NCBI GenBank assembly: GCA_029978905.1
Contig: JAPOIM010000008.1
Location: 1 to 64,000 of the forward strand
Direction: 5' to 3'
Length of the DNA: 64,000 nt
Source: Planctomycetota bacterium
GTDB taxonomy: Bacteria > Planctomycetota > Planctomycetia > Pirellulales > UBA1268
Below, piece after piece: positions 34,470 to 47,936 of this stretch. The position numbers were made by a program, and so were the translations under genes. Each line of letters begins with the position of its first letter. The first letter of the stretch is position 1. Under the pieces are notes generated by a model. The model saw only the letters and a list, made by a program, of their open reading frames with translations. It had not been told where the DNA came from and did no database searches.

Positions 34470-35579
34470 ATGACCGACTTCTCCTCCCAGATTCAGTCCG
34501 CGCTCGATGAGGTCACCGCCGGTGGACAGGTGTCACGAGCGGCGATGCGTTCGCTCGTGGAAGGCATCCTCGACGGCCTGGCGACCGACGAAGGGGCGCA
34601 GACGGGCCTGGCCTCCCTGCTGGTCGCCCTCTCCCAGCGGGGCGAAGCCGCGGCGGAAATCGCCGGCGCTGCCGACGCGCTGCGAGCCCACATGACGCCG
34701 CTCCCCGCCCCTGCTGACATGCTGCTGGCGGACACCTGCGGCACCGGGGGAGACGGGTCGAGCTCTTTCAATATTTCCACCGCCACGGCGTTTGTGGTGG
34801 CCGGTGCCGGACAACCGGTCGCCAAGCATGGCAACCGCTCGATTTCCAGCCGGACAGGATCAGCGGACGTGCTCGAGGTGCTCGGGGTCACCATCGATCT
34901 CACTCCGGCCGCCAACGCCCGCTGCCTGGAGAAGACTGGCATCTGTTACTGCCACGCCCCCTGCTACCACCCCGCCATGGCCCGCGTGGCGCCGCTGCGG
35001 AAGCGTGTCGGCAAACCGACGGTCTTCAACATGATTGGCCCGTTGTGTAACCCAGCCTCGGCTGCCGTGCAGGTGATCGGGGTTGGGCGTGAGTCGAAAC
35101 GCCAACCCCTGGCTGAGGCGGCGGCTCTCCTTGGCCTCAAGCGTGGTCTGATCGTCAGCGGCCGCATCGAGGGAACGGCCAGCCGCTGCCTCGACGAGAT
35201 CAGCCTGTTTGGTCCAACCGACGTGATCGATGTCTGCGACGGCAAAGCGACGATGACTCGCTGGACCCCAGAGGACTTCGGCATCGGCACTCGTCCTGCA
35301 TGTGATGAACAAGAACTGATCGTCGATGGGCCCGCCGAGAGTGGTGAGGCGATCCGAGAGGTCCTTGCGGGAGGACGCGGGCCTCGTCGCGAAATCGTGC
35401 TGCTCAACGCCGCCGCCGTGCTCTGGGCAGCAGGCCGGGCCGCCTCGCTGCCCGAGGCGCGAGAACTTGCTGAACGCGCGATCGATTCAGGTGATGCGGC
35501 CGTGGTGCTCGGACGCCTCGCCGCCTGCTCACGAGCAGAAAAGGAGAGTGCCCATGCAGTTGCCGGTCATCCAACCTGA
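34470..35579 (+). CDS. trpD: Anthranilate phosphoribosyltransferase
   Basis: 369 residues catalysing the second step of tryptophan synthesis (anthranilate + PRPP to phosphoribosylanthranilate). Motifs: [20 protein letters not shown] (PRPP loop, about residue 88), [37 protein letters not shown] (FAPxxHPAM equivalent, with a substitution) and [11 protein letters not shown]. No other trp gene lies in the window, so the pathway is scattered. The 3' end overlaps the start of the copper ATPase by 26 bp in another frame. That overlap is a packing feature rather than a functional link as far as I can tell. Confidence 0.95.
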   Translation: MTDFSSQIQSALDEVTAGGQVSRAAMRSLVEGILDGLATDEGAQTGLASLLVALSQRGEAAAEIAGAADALRAHMTPLPAPADMLLADTCGTGGDGSSSFNISTATAFVVAGAGQPVAKHGNRSISSRTGSADVLEVLGVTIDLTPAANARCLEKTGICYCHAPCYHPAMARVAPLRKRVGKPTVFNMIGPLCNPASAAVQVIGVGRESKRQPLAEAAALLGLKRGLIVSGRIEGTASRCLDEISLFGPTDVIDVCDGKATMTRWTPEDFGIGTRPACDEQELIVDGPAESGEAIREVLAGGRGPRREIVLLNAAAVLWAAGRAASLPEARELAERAIDSGDAAVVLGRLAACSRAEKESAHAVAGHPT

Positions 35580-37776
35580 AGAGTCGCTTCCGGTTCTCAC
35601 GGGAAGTGCGGCCCCCGCAGCCCCCTGCTGTGCTCGTCATGAAGCGGGCTCCCTGGGGTGGACCTGTCCGATGCACCCGGAGGTCGTGAGCCCCACCGCG
35701 GGCACCTGCCCGATCTGTGGCATGGCGCTCGAGCCCATCGGCGGCAACGACGACCACGGAGGAGATGACTTTCGGCGCCGTCTCTCCAGGACTGTGGTGC
35801 CCGCTGGCGTGGTATTTGCGGTGAGCATGCTGCCGATGCTGGCTGGGATGCTGCCTACCGAGGGGCTGCCACCGTGGATCACGTCCCTCCAGCAGGCCAC
35901 CTGGACCGCCTGGCTGGAGCTGGCCCTGACCAGTTGGGTGGTCTTCTACGGTGGGTGGCCAATCCTCACCGGAGGCGTGCAGGCCATTCGCCGCGGAAGG
36001 GCCACGATGTTTTCGCTGATCACCATCGGCGTTCTCACCGCGTGGGGCTACAGCGTGCTCGCCACAGTCGCTCCGGGGATCTTCCCCGATGCCATCCGCG
36101 GCCACCACAACACCGTGGGGAGGTTCTTCGAATCCGCGGCCATGATTGTTGTACTCGTGCTTGCGGGTCAGTTGTTGGAGAGCAAGGCCCGACGCGGCAC
36201 CACCGCGGCGATCCGCGCCCTGCTCGATCTCTCCCCACCCGAGGCTCTCCGGCTCGACCCTGGCGACACCTCCCGCAGCGAAACCGTGCCCCTGGCCGCG
36301 GTCAGAGCGGGAGATTTGCTGAGGGTGCGTCCGGGTGAGCGGATTCCAGTCGATGGCCACGTCGTCGAGGGCAGCAGTGAGTGCGATGAGTCGCTGCTGA
36401 CGGGTGAGCCCATGCCCGTGGCAAAACAGGCCGGCGACCGTGTGCTCGGTGGCTCGCTCAACGGCGCGGGAGCCGTGGTCATGCGAGCGGATGTGGCCAG
36501 TGCGGGATCGCTCGTGGCTCGCATCACGCGACTCGTCCGCGAAGCCCATGCTGCCCGGGCGCCGATCGAGCAGCTGGCCGATCGCATCTCCGCCCGCGTC
36601 GTGCCTGCCGTCGTGGCGGTGGCTGGGATCACCTTCGTGGCCTGGCTGCTGCTCGGAGGTGAGCAGGGGCTCGCGATGGGGATCGTGTCTGCGGTGAGTG
36701 TGCTTGTGATCGCGTGCCCTTGTGGACTTGGCTTGGCCACACCGCTCTCGATGACCGTCGCCATTGGTCGCGGCGCCAAGTCGGGGATCCTCGCCCGCTC
36801 GTCGGCAGCGATGCAGGCCCTTGCCATGGCCGACACGCTGATCTTCGACAAAACGGGCACGCTGACGCGTGGCCGGCCGCAGCTCGTGGCATCTGGAGTG
36901 ATGGGCGCACCCAATGACCAGGGCGACCGCATCCTGGCGTTGGCAGCCGCCGTGGAAGCGGGCAGCGAACACACGCTGTCACAGGCGTTCACGCAGGCAG
37001 CCGAGCAGCATGGCCTCACACTCGCTCCAGCAGAAGGCGTGCGAGCAGTGGTGGGCCGCGGGGTCACCGGCACCGTCGAAGGCCGCCAGGTCGACGTTGG
37101 CAATCTTGGCTTCGTGCAGGAACGCGCAGGGCACTTCAGCGAACCCGCCGAGGCCGACGTTGCCCGACAACGTGGGGCGACAGTCGTTTACGCCGCCATC
37201 GACGGCCAGGCAGCCGCCTGGTTCACGCTCGAAGACAGGCCGCGTGAGGAAGCGGCACGCGTTGTCTCCCAAGTCCGCGATCGTGGACTCCATCCAGCCT
37301 TGCTCTCCGGCGACACCCAGGCCGCGGCAAACGCTCTCGGCACCGGGGTGGGCATCAGCGATGTCCTCGGCAGCTGCACGCCCTCGGACAAACTCCGTGA
37401 CATCCATCGCCGGCATCAGGCCGGAAGCCGGATCGCCTTCGTTGGGGATGGGATCAACGATGCCCCCGCACTCGCAGCCGCCGACGTGGGGATCGCCGTC
37501 GGATCCGCCGCCGACGTGGCGATCGAAACCGCCGACATCACCCTGCTTTCTGGCGGCCTCACCCGGCTTCCAGAAGCGATCGACCTTGCCCGGCAGACGA
37601 TGCGGAATGTCCGCGAAAACCTTGCCCTTTCGCTCGTGTACAACATGCTGGCGATTCCGATCGCCGCTGGGCTGCTGTACCCCATCACCGGCATGCTGAT
37701 GAGCCCGATGCTCGCAGCAGCTGCCATGACGGCCAGCAGCCTCTCGGTGATCGGCAACGCGATGCGACTGCGATAA
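35554..37776 (+). CDS. Copper-type P1B ATPase with N-terminal heavy-metal-binding domain
   Basis: 740 residues. In place of an HMA domain, the N-terminus has [12 protein letters not shown]...[10 protein letters not shown], the short YHS-like heavy-metal-binding domain. Eight membrane helices include the CPC transport motif ([13 protein letters not shown], about residue 390). Catalytic motifs: actuator SLLTGEPMP, phosphorylation site [15 protein letters not shown] (SEHP variant), and [23 protein letters not shown] plus this N-terminus fits Cu(I) or Ag(I) export. ATG 35554 has AGGAG 7 bases upstream and overlaps trpD. The His-rich secreted protein encoded convergently just downstream may be a partner. 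Confidence 0.93.
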   Translation: MQLPVIQPEESLPVLTGSAAPAAPCCARHEAGSLGWTCPMHPEVVSPTAGTCPICGMALEPIGGNDDHGGDDFRRRLSRTVVPAGVVFAVSMLPMLAGMLPTEGLPPWITSLQQATWTAWLELALTSWVVFYGGWPILTGGVQAIRRGRATMFSLITIGVLTAWGYSVLATVAPGIFPDAIRGHHNTVGRFFESAAMIVVLVLAGQLLESKARRGTTAAIRALLDLSPPEALRLDPGDTSRSETVPLAAVRAGDLLRVRPGERIPVDGHVVEGSSECDESLLTGEPMPVAKQAGDRVLGGSLNGAGAVVMRADVASAGSLVARITRLVREAHAARAPIEQLADRISARVVPAVVAVAGITFVAWLLLGGEQGLAMGIVSAVSVLVIACPCGLGLATPLSMTVAIGRGAKSGILARSSAAMQALAMADTLIFDKTGTLTRGRPQLVASGVMGAPNDQGDRILALAAAVEAGSEHTLSQAFTQAAEQHGLTLAPAEGVRAVVGRGVTGTVEGRQVDVGNLGFVQERAGHFSEPAEADVARQRGATVVYAAIDGQAAAWFTLEDRPREEAARVVSQVRDRGLHPALLSGDTQAAANALGTGVGISDVLGSCTPSDKLRDIHRRHQAGSRIAFVGDGINDAPALAAADVGIAVGSAADVAIETADITLLSGGLTRLPEAIDLARQTMRNVRENLALSLVYNMLAIPIAAGLLYPITGMLMSPMLAAAAMTASSLSVIGNAMRLR

Positions 37777-37782
37777 ACCGCG

Positions 37783-38337
37783 CTACTTCGGCGGTGCGTC
37801 CTGAGGCGTAACCTCGTCGTCGGCAAGTTCATGCTTCACGAGCAGCGCACCATACGCCGTGATCGCCTTGTCAAGCGATACACGAAGTTGGTCCACGCTT
37901 TCTTGAAGAGCCGCGATGTCCTCTGGAGATGTACGGGCTTTGCTCTCCGCGATGGCGTGGTGATGCTTGGCCTCGGCGATCTGCTTTTCGATGGCACCGA
38001 TCGCCGCCAACGACTCCTTGTCATCGGCGCTTTCAAAGATCTCACGCATGCCTTCAAGGTGTTGCTGCGCGAGGTCGATGTGGTGGTTGATGGCACTTCC
38101 ACTTAACCGCGCTACGTGTGGCGACACCGACGTCGTGCGGCGGATGTAGCCGTGGTAGTGGCTGGCGTGTGCATGGGCTGCATTCATGTGGGAGCCGCCG
38201 CTCCTCGCATAGAACGTCAGATCACCGCGGGCCTTCGCCCCGGCATCCCGCTGCGCCCACGCAACCTCGGGCGTCACCAGCGTCGCCATCAGGAGCAAAC
38301 AGCCCGCAAGAACCGATGTGAAGGGCGTGTGAATCAC
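37783..38337 (-). CDS. Secreted His-rich protein, possibly metal-binding
   Basis: 184 residues starting at GTG 38337, chosen because GGGGAGG lies 8 bases upstream. A signal peptide ends near EVAWAQ. The mature part is His-rich at its N-terminus (SHMNAAHAHASHYHGYI), followed by a helical region with further His clusters (INHHIDLAQQHLEGM, AKHHHAIAES) and an acidic end. No known family. Its location 6 bp from the convergent end of a copper-exporting ATPase gene, and the density of His residues, suggest periplasmic copper or other metal binding. This is inference only. Confidence 0.65.
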   Translation of the reverse strand: MIHTPFTSVLAGCLLLMATLVTPEVAWAQRDAGAKARGDLTFYARSGGSHMNAAHAHASHYHGYIRRTTSVSPHVARLSGSAINHHIDLAQQHLEGMREIFESADDKESLAAIGAIEKQIAEAKHHHAIAESKARTSPEDIAALQESVDQLRVSLDKAITAYGALLVKHELADDEVTPQDAPPK

Positions 38338-38414
38338 GGCCGAAACCTCCCCTGAGTGCGCGGACAACAAAACCTGTCCAAACTCTAGGAGGCTCGACAG
38401 GTGTTTTCAACGCG

Positions 38415-39248
38415 TCAGGCAGATGCGTCGATGCCGACCAGTGGCACGACAAGCCCGTCGTACGCGAGTTCAACACCAGGCGGGAGCGTGGCAGCGACCT
38501 CCGCATGTCGGATGTCGTGCGACATGTGCACCAGCAGCGTCCGTCGGGCGTTGACGCGCCGTGCCACCCCGAGCGCCTCGCTGAGCGAGAAGTGCGTGGG
38601 ATGACGACTGGAGCGGAGACAGTCGAGGACCAGCACGTCGAGACCTTCCAGCCGCGGCCACGTCTCCTCAGGAATCTCGTTGGTGTCGGTGCAGTAGGCG
38701 AGGTTGCCAAAACGGAACCCAAGCACGTCGAAGGTCCCGTGCTGCAGCCGCAGCGGCGTGACCGCGATCCCAAGCAGAGAGAACGGGTCAGTTGAGATCC
38801 GGTTGAAGGTCACTTTTGGCAGCCCACCCCCGGGCGAGGCGGGAGCCACAAACGCGTAGTCGAAAGCTTGCAGGATTCGCCGCTCAACCCGCTCCTCGCA
38901 GTAGACCGACACCGGCTTGCCTGTGTGAAAGCAGATTGGCCGCAGATCGTCCATGCCATACACATGATCGACATGATCGTGCGTGTAGAGCACGGCATCG
39001 ATGGAACCGATGCGCTCCCGGAGGAGCTGCTCTCGCAGGTCGGGCGTGGTGTCGATTAAGAGCGTGCCCCCAGGAAGCCCCAGGGCAACGCTCGTCCGTG
39101 TACGGCCGTCGCGCGGGTCACTGCTCTGGCAAGTCGCACAGCTGCATCCCACCATCGGCACGCCCACGCTCGTACCCGTCCCAAGGAAGACCAGGCTTCC
39201 GTGGAGGTCACGAAACGGGGTGGACGACGAAACAGCGGTCACGTGCAA
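38415..39248 (-). CDS. PhnP-like metallo-beta-lactamase-fold hydrolase
   Basis: 277 residues. FLGTGTSVGVPMVGCSCATC at the N-terminus includes the cysteine pair seen in PhnP. The metal motif is YTHDHVDHVYGMDD (His-x-His-x-Asp-His), with further ligands in LQHG, YCTDTNEI and HMSHDIRH. PhnP hydrolyses 5-phosphoribosyl 1,2-cyclic phosphate in phosphonate breakdown; relatives act on other cyclic phosphodiesters. No phn genes are nearby, so the exact substrate is open. The start is uncertain: TTG at 39248 or GTG at 39242, neither with a good ribosome-binding site. Confidence 0.85.
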   Translation of the reverse strand: MHVTAVSSSTPFRDLHGSLVFLGTGTSVGVPMVGCSCATCQSSDPRDGRTRTSVALGLPGGTLLIDTTPDLREQLLRERIGSIDAVLYTHDHVDHVYGMDDLRPICFHTGKPVSVYCEERVERRILQAFDYAFVAPASPGGGLPKVTFNRISTDPFSLLGIAVTPLRLQHGTFDVLGFRFGNLAYCTDTNEIPEETWPRLEGLDVLVLDCLRSSRHPTHFSLSEALGVARRVNARRTLLVHMSHDIRHAEVAATLPPGVELAYDGLVVPLVGIDASA

Positions 39249-39346
39249 CCTATAGGAGGGACAAGAAGAACAGGCACCAAACGACGGGAACGCCGAACGG
39301 AGGCCGTTATCGTATCCCCAGCAGGTCCCCCCATGCTACGCGCGGC

Positions 39347-39832
39347 TTACCAGGGCTTCTGCGACCACGGAGTCGTGGACCATGGTGTCGCTCCGCTTGC
39401 GGGAATGCCACCGGCACCCGAACTGAAGGGATTGGGCCCTGGCCCAAGTGGATAGGGCTGCCCTCCACCGTAGACCGTGGTCTGCGAGCCAGTCCCCGAC
39501 CGCACAGGCACGCCAATCGAGAGGTTGCTGAAGTAGCGGCTCGGTGCATGGCCGCTCGTGGCCCGCCCCGTCCTCGCAGCAAGACCGTTGCTGTAGAGGG
39601 TGACGTTGCCGTAGTTCATGCCGACCACGCCATTGTTGAAGAACTCATGGCCACCGATTTGCCTCGACACCAGCCCGTTGTTGTAGAAGGTGTTGGGCCC
39701 CACGCCGATGCTGCTCCCTCCCCAGTTGCCAGAGCCAAAGCCGTTGGCCGCAGCCGACCCTGCCGTCGCCGCGAGCACACATGCGGCGAGAAGCCCTCCC
39801 ACGCTCAGCCGTGGCACTGCACCTTCCAGCAT
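39347..39832 (-). CDS. Secreted Gly/Asn/Ser-rich protein, function unknown
   Basis: 161 residues from ATG 39832, preceded by AAGGA at 8 bases. A clear signal peptide (LLAACVLAATAGSAAA, cleavage near residue 29) leads to a mature part made of imperfect short repeats of the form (T/E/V)-(F/L)-Y/F-(N/S)NG-(L/V): FYNNGLVS, FFNNGVVG, LYSNGLAA. A Pro/Ser/Trp-rich tail follows. Such repeat-rich secreted proteins are frequent in planctomycetes. Extracellular or envelope location is likely; function is not inferable. Confidence 0.65.
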   Translation of the reverse strand: MLEGAVPRLSVGGLLAACVLAATAGSAAANGFGSGNWGGSSIGVGPNTFYNNGLVSRQIGGHEFFNNGVVGMNYGNVTLYSNGLAARTGRATSGHAPSRYFSNLSIGVPVRSGTGSQTTVYGGGQPYPLGPGPNPFSSGAGGIPASGATPWSTTPWSQKPW

Positions 39833-40069
39833 TGTGTTGTTCCTTTGGGAGCCAAGACCGATCGCGCACACACCGCCGCTTCAACCTTACCCTCGCGTAT
39901 CGGCTGCTGCAGGCCACCACGACCGCTCGTGGCCTCACGCCGCTACACACCCCGCACAGTCGACATTTCCGCTTTCCTCGACCGGCAAAGTCCGCACAAT
40001 CACACTCGGAAACCGCCCGCCTGTCGGCGACCGCCGCCCTTCTCGCCCCCAGCCCACGGAGCCCTTGCC

Positions 40070-41509
40070 ATGCCACTCCACCGATCCTCCGCTCGCTCCG
40101 CACCATCGCCTCGATCTGCATCGCGCCCCGCATCCGATGGGCCACGGGCCACCTTCCCCACGACCTTCCCACCGGAGTTTCTCCTCAATGAGGAACTGCC
40201 ACGGGACCACTTCCCCCCCCGCGGCGGACAACCGCACGTGCTCCATCAGGCGATCGCCGAAGAACTGCTGCTCGACGGCAACGCCAAGCAAAACCTCGCC
40301 ACCTTCTGCCAGACGTGGGAGGCCCCTGAGGTCCATCAGTTAATGGATCTCGCGATCGATAAAAACCTGATCGACAAAGACGAGTACCCACAGACGGCGG
40401 AACTCGAGAGCCGCTGCGTGCGGATGCTCGCCGACCTTTGGAACGCTCCGGGTGAGGCAATTGGCTGCTCGACCGTCGGCTCCAGCGAAGCGGCCATGCT
40501 CGGTGGGATGGCAGCGAAGTGGCGGTGGCGCGATCGACAAAGGGCGGCAGGGAAGCCCACCGACCGCCCCAACATGGTCTGTGGTGCCGTCCAGATCTGC
40601 TGGCATAAGTTTGCGAAGTACTGGGATATCGAGTTGCGTGAAGTGGGGATGCGAGAGAATCGACTCTGCCTCGATCCTGCCGATGTGCTGGAGCGGGTTG
40701 ATGAGAACACGATCTTTGTCGTGCCCACGATGGGCGTGACCTACCACGGCTTGTATGAAGACGTCTCTGGAATCGCAGCGGCCCTCGACGCGTACGAGGC
40801 AAAGACCGGCGTCGACATTCCGATTCACGTCGATGCGGCCAGCGGCGGTTTCCTCGCCCCCTTCACCGCACCCGACGCCGCCGCTTGGGACTTCCGCCTC
40901 CCCCGCGTGAAGAGCATCAACGCCTCCGGACACAAGTTCGGGCTGGCCCCCCTAGGAGTCGGTTGGGTGATGTGGCGAGAGCCGCAGGACCTGCCCGACG
41001 ACCTGGTGTTCCATGTCAGCTACCTCGGTGGCGACATGCCCACCTTCCAGATCAACTTCTCGCGTCCCGCGGGACAGGTGATCGCGCAGTACTACGATTT
41101 TGTGCGGCTCGGTAGAGAGGGGTATGCCGCGATCCACGGTCAGGCCCACGCCGTCGCCCAAGAGTGCGCCGCCACCATCGCCGAAGAAGACTGCTTCCGT
41201 GTGGTACACGACGGCGATCCGACCAAGGGCATCCCGGCCGTTGTCTGGACGCTCGCCGACGGCGTCACCCCGGGCTTCACACTCTACGACCTTGCTGACC
41301 GACTGCGGATGCGCGGTTGGCAGGTGCCCGCCTACCCGTTCACCGGCGAACTCGCCGAGCAGGCGTTTCAGCGGATCCTCGTTCGACGCGACTTCAATCG
41401 CGAGATGGCGGACCTGCTGATGCGTGACCTCAAAGCCGCAGTCGAACATCTCCGGGCGCACCCAAGCACGACGAACACGGCCGCTCGTCGTGGCTACACC
41501 CACACCTAG
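40070..41509 (+). CDS. gad: Glutamate decarboxylase
   Basis: 479 residues, PLP-dependent. It converts L-glutamate to GABA and CO2, consuming a proton. Signatures: FLLNEELPRDHFPPRG-type N-terminus, CSTVGSSEAAMLGGMAAKWRWR (PLP phosphate site), IHVDAASGGFLAPF (PLP Asp), and SINASGHKFGLAPLGVGWVMW with the Schiff-base Lys (about residue 292). The rest aligns with GadB through to VEHL near the C-terminus. ATG 40070 gives a length near the family's 466. No glutamate/GABA antiporter is adjacent, so a role in acid tolerance versus GABA metabolism is open. Confidence 0.96.
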   Translation: MPLHRSSARSAPSPRSASRPASDGPRATFPTTFPPEFLLNEELPRDHFPPRGGQPHVLHQAIAEELLLDGNAKQNLATFCQTWEAPEVHQLMDLAIDKNLIDKDEYPQTAELESRCVRMLADLWNAPGEAIGCSTVGSSEAAMLGGMAAKWRWRDRQRAAGKPTDRPNMVCGAVQICWHKFAKYWDIELREVGMRENRLCLDPADVLERVDENTIFVVPTMGVTYHGLYEDVSGIAAALDAYEAKTGVDIPIHVDAASGGFLAPFTAPDAAAWDFRLPRVKSINASGHKFGLAPLGVGWVMWREPQDLPDDLVFHVSYLGGDMPTFQINFSRPAGQVIAQYYDFVRLGREGYAAIHGQAHAVAQECAATIAEEDCFRVVHDGDPTKGIPAVVWTLADGVTPGFTLYDLADRLRMRGWQVPAYPFTGELAEQAFQRILVRRDFNREMADLLMRDLKAAVEHLRAHPSTTNTAARRGYTHT

Positions 41510-41515
41510 GCTGCG

Positions 41516-42802
41516 CTATGTCTCGCGGACACCTTCTGCAGGAGCGTCCGAGGCGTCGCTGACGTCGCGTGACTCCTCATCCGCAGGCTCAAGGGCATGC
41601 TCGATGGCGCGGCGGACAAACAACGGTGCTGCAATTTGCGCCTCGGAGAGCAGGATGTAGTCCTCCGAGACGGCGTGAATCCGTCGCGCGAGATCAGGGT
41701 CGAAGCACCTCAGCACGAGACGCAGCGGGCGATTCGCTCGCCGGCGTTGAACGGTCTCTTGGGCCATCAGGCCGATCTCGAGATTGAGCGCATCGTTGGA
41801 GGTCGATGCCACGAGCGCTCGCGCCCGATCGATTCCCGCCCGCACAAGCGAGATGGGACGGGTCGCATCGCTCGCAATCAGCGGACACCGCAGATGCAGT
41901 TCACGATGCTGGTCGTCGCAGGCCGCAGGATCCACCGCGACCACCGGGATCCCTCGCCGCTGAAGATCGCGGGCCACCGCCACCCCCACCTGGCCAAGCC
42001 CACAGACCACCACATGCCCCCGCAGTCTGGCCGCGAGAAACTCGTTGCGGAGTTGCATCGCCATGCCTGAGACCACGAAGTTGGTCAGCAGCGAGGCGAT
42101 GATCGCCACCAGCACGATGCCGCTAAACATCAGCAGAATGCCAAAGAGTTTCACCAGGGGTGTGGCTTCCTGCAGGTTGAAGTCACCAAACCCAACCGTC
42201 GTGACCACCGACGTGGTGAAGTACGCAGAGTCGACCCAACTCAGCCCCATCGACTGCCGAAACACCACGATCGCCGCGAGATAGATCACCAACAGAATCG
42301 CGGGGATCAGGAGAAACTCCGGTCGAATCGTGCGACGAGGAACGTCAATCCGAGAGGGCCGCCGGCCCCGCGGCTCTGCCTCGGTGGTGGCTGCCATGGC
42401 CGCCTCCACGAAGGCGCCTGCCGCAAAGTCGGCCGGAGCCATGGCCACCGCCACTCCGAAATCCGCCTCAAGCCGGCGGGCGAATCTCGTGTCGGAATGC
42501 CGCATCACGACGGGGATCTCACTCGCCTCGCCGCGGATCTCGAGGGCCGCTTCGAGATTGGATACGTCGTTTGACGACGTCAACAACACCGCCGCTGCCG
42601 TGGGCACACCGGCCTCCCGCCGCGTTGAGGCGAGGCAGAAGTCCCCCTCCACCAAACGCACGCCGAGCGTTTTCGCCCGCTCGATGCGATCGGGCGAGGT
42701 CTGTTCGTCGGAGATCACGGTGACCTGGCGACCCGACTCACGCAAAGACTCAACCACGGTGAGTCCAAACCGCCCCAGGCCACAGACAACAAAGTGGTGC
42801 AT
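41516..42802 (-). CDS. Potassium channel with RCK-pore-RCK architecture
   Basis: 428 residues. Residues 1-120 are a TrkA-N/RCK Rossmann domain (VVCGLGRFGLTVVESL with the NAD-type glycines). Residues about 168-255 contain two membrane helices flanking a pore loop with the selectivity filter TTVGFGD. Residues about 270-400 are a second RCK domain (HVVVCGLGQVGVAVARDL). Most bacterial channels carry RCK only after the pore, so an N-terminal copy is unusual. The channel should conduct K+ at the cytoplasmic membrane with nucleotide or ion gating. It converges on gad, 6 bp apart, and is divergent from the MgtE-like gene. Confidence 0.9.
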   Translation of the reverse strand: MHHFVVCGLGRFGLTVVESLRESGRQVTVISDEQTSPDRIERAKTLGVRLVEGDFCLASTRREAGVPTAAAVLLTSSNDVSNLEAALEIRGEASEIPVVMRHSDTRFARRLEADFGVAVAMAPADFAAGAFVEAAMAATTEAEPRGRRPSRIDVPRRTIRPEFLLIPAILLVIYLAAIVVFRQSMGLSWVDSAYFTTSVVTTVGFGDFNLQEATPLVKLFGILLMFSGIVLVAIIASLLTNFVVSGMAMQLRNEFLAARLRGHVVVCGLGQVGVAVARDLQRRGIPVVAVDPAACDDQHRELHLRCPLIASDATRPISLVRAGIDRARALVASTSNDALNLEIGLMAQETVQRRRANRPLRLVLRCFDPDLARRIHAVSEDYILLSEAQIAAPLFVRRAIEHALEPADEESRDVSDASDAPAEGVRET

Positions 42803-42873
42803 CCCGGTACTCTACCCTAGGAAGCAACCGCTCGACGCATCACCGACTCCCCTTCCCTGCCCGAACCGCATCA

Positions 42874-43878
42874 ATGCCGACCCCACACGACTCTTCACAC
42901 CTTCAAGATTCTGTCGCGCACCACATGCGAGCCGACTTTGCCCGGCTGGGCCCCAACCAAACCGTCCGTGAGGCGATCCGCACGGCCCGCGCCGCCCCGC
43001 CTGAGGGACGGATCATCTACTTTTATGTCCTCGACGAGGAGGATCGGCTCGTGGGCGTGGTGCCCACCCGGCGACTGCTGCTGTCAGAGGACGCGATTCT
43101 GATTCGCGACATCATGGTGCAGCGGGTGGTGGCGATCCCAAGTTCGGCAACGGTGCTCGATGCCTGTGAGTTCTTCCTGCTGCATCGACTTCTCGCTTTC
43201 CCTGTGGTCGATGCCGAGCGGGGCATGCTGGGGGTGGTGGACGTCGACCTCTACACGAACGAACTCGCGGACCTCGACCGCCGGGAGGATCTCGACGATC
43301 TGTTTCAGCTGATCGGCGTGCACTACCAAGAGACGCAGTCGCGGTCGGCCGTGGCCTCGTTTGCGAGCCGTTTTCCCTGGTTGATCGCGAACATTGCCGG
43401 TGGGATCGTGGCAGCGTTTCTTTCCGGGCTGTTTCAAGCCGAACTTGAGCAGGCGGTGGCCCTGGCCATGTTTATCCCTGTGGTGCTCGCCCTGGCCGAG
43501 AGCGTGAGCATTCAGTCGGTGAGCATCGCCCTCCAGCGGCTCCATGGCAGACGCCCCACCGTCGCGGGGCTCTTGCGAGACATCCGCAACGAATCCGCCA
43601 CGGGCTTTCTCCTGGGAGGGGCGAGCGCCTCGACAGTGGCCGTCGTCGCCCTGACCTGGCTCGGGCAGGGGCCCGTCGTGCTGGCCCTGCTTGGGGGGAT
43701 CACTGGTGGCGTCGTCGCCGCGGCGATCATCGGCGTCTCGATCCCCAATGGCCTGCGGCTGCTGTCCCGAGAACCGCAGGTCGCCGCCGGCCCAATCTCC
43801 CTCGCCGCGACCGACATGGTCACGCTTACGGTCTACCTCTGCCTCGCTCGCTGGCTGCTGAGCGTGCCAACACCCTAG
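42874..43878 (+). CDS. MgtE-type divalent cation transporter lacking the N domain
   Basis: 334 residues. A CBS-domain pair (residues about 10-140: RIIYFYVLDEEDRLVGVVPT, then LLAFPVVDAERGMLGVVDVD) is followed by five membrane helices of the MgtE channel domain (ASRFPWLIANIAGGIVAAFL, ALAMFIPVVLALAESVSIQS, and helices to LCLARWLL). The superhelical MgtE N domain found in full-length (about 450-residue) proteins is absent. The protein should pass Mg2+ or similar ions, with gating by the CBS pair alone. Its spacer with the potassium channel is 71 bp and divergent. Confidence 0.88.
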   Translation: MPTPHDSSHLQDSVAHHMRADFARLGPNQTVREAIRTARAAPPEGRIIYFYVLDEEDRLVGVVPTRRLLLSEDAILIRDIMVQRVVAIPSSATVLDACEFFLLHRLLAFPVVDAERGMLGVVDVDLYTNELADLDRREDLDDLFQLIGVHYQETQSRSAVASFASRFPWLIANIAGGIVAAFLSGLFQAELEQAVALAMFIPVVLALAESVSIQSVSIALQRLHGRRPTVAGLLRDIRNESATGFLLGGASASTVAVVALTWLGQGPVVLALLGGITGGVVAAAIIGVSIPNGLRLLSREPQVAAGPISLAATDMVTLTVYLCLARWLLSVPTP

Positions 43879-44056
43879 ATTTCCAGGGTTCCCCAGCCAC
43901 ATCGCAGCACCCCGCTGAGAAAACTCCCGTGTTTTCCCAGCGTTTCTCCGCCGACGCTCGCCTTGACCCCCGCGCCGCTTCCCCGCGAGAATCCAAGTTC
44001 CTCGCCAGATTTCGGCCGTGTAGCGGGTTCCCTCCGCGTACACCGCCTTCCCCACC

Positions 44057-44082
44057 CCGCCAGTCCTTTCCCGGGCTGGCGG
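44057..44082 (+). promoter_or_regulatory. Hairpin just upstream of the secA ribosome-binding site
   Basis: CCGCCAG (44057-44063) pairs with CTGGCGG (44076-44082) around a 12-base pyrimidine-rich loop, ending 15 bases before the secA ATG. A weak GGA (44091-44093) lies between. Such a hairpin could modulate secA translation; I see no SecM-like ORF. About 220 bases separate secA from the MgtE-like gene, otherwise without features. Confidence 0.3.
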
Positions 44083-44097
44083 AAACGATAGGAATCC

Positions 44098-47844
<3,747 letters not shown>

Positions 47845-47936
47845 ACGCGTGCACGTTCCGCCAACCCTGTTCGCTGCCGTGCCCGTCGCGGCGGGCAGTT
47901 TCGCGGCGTGCCCCATGCGTGGGTGATGTTCGACTC

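Noticed and set aside
37777-37795. Hairpin ACCGC/GCGGT between the copper ATPase and the His-rich gene as a bidirectional terminator
   Set aside because: Only five base pairs, no T-run on either strand, and it includes the stop codon of the His-rich gene.
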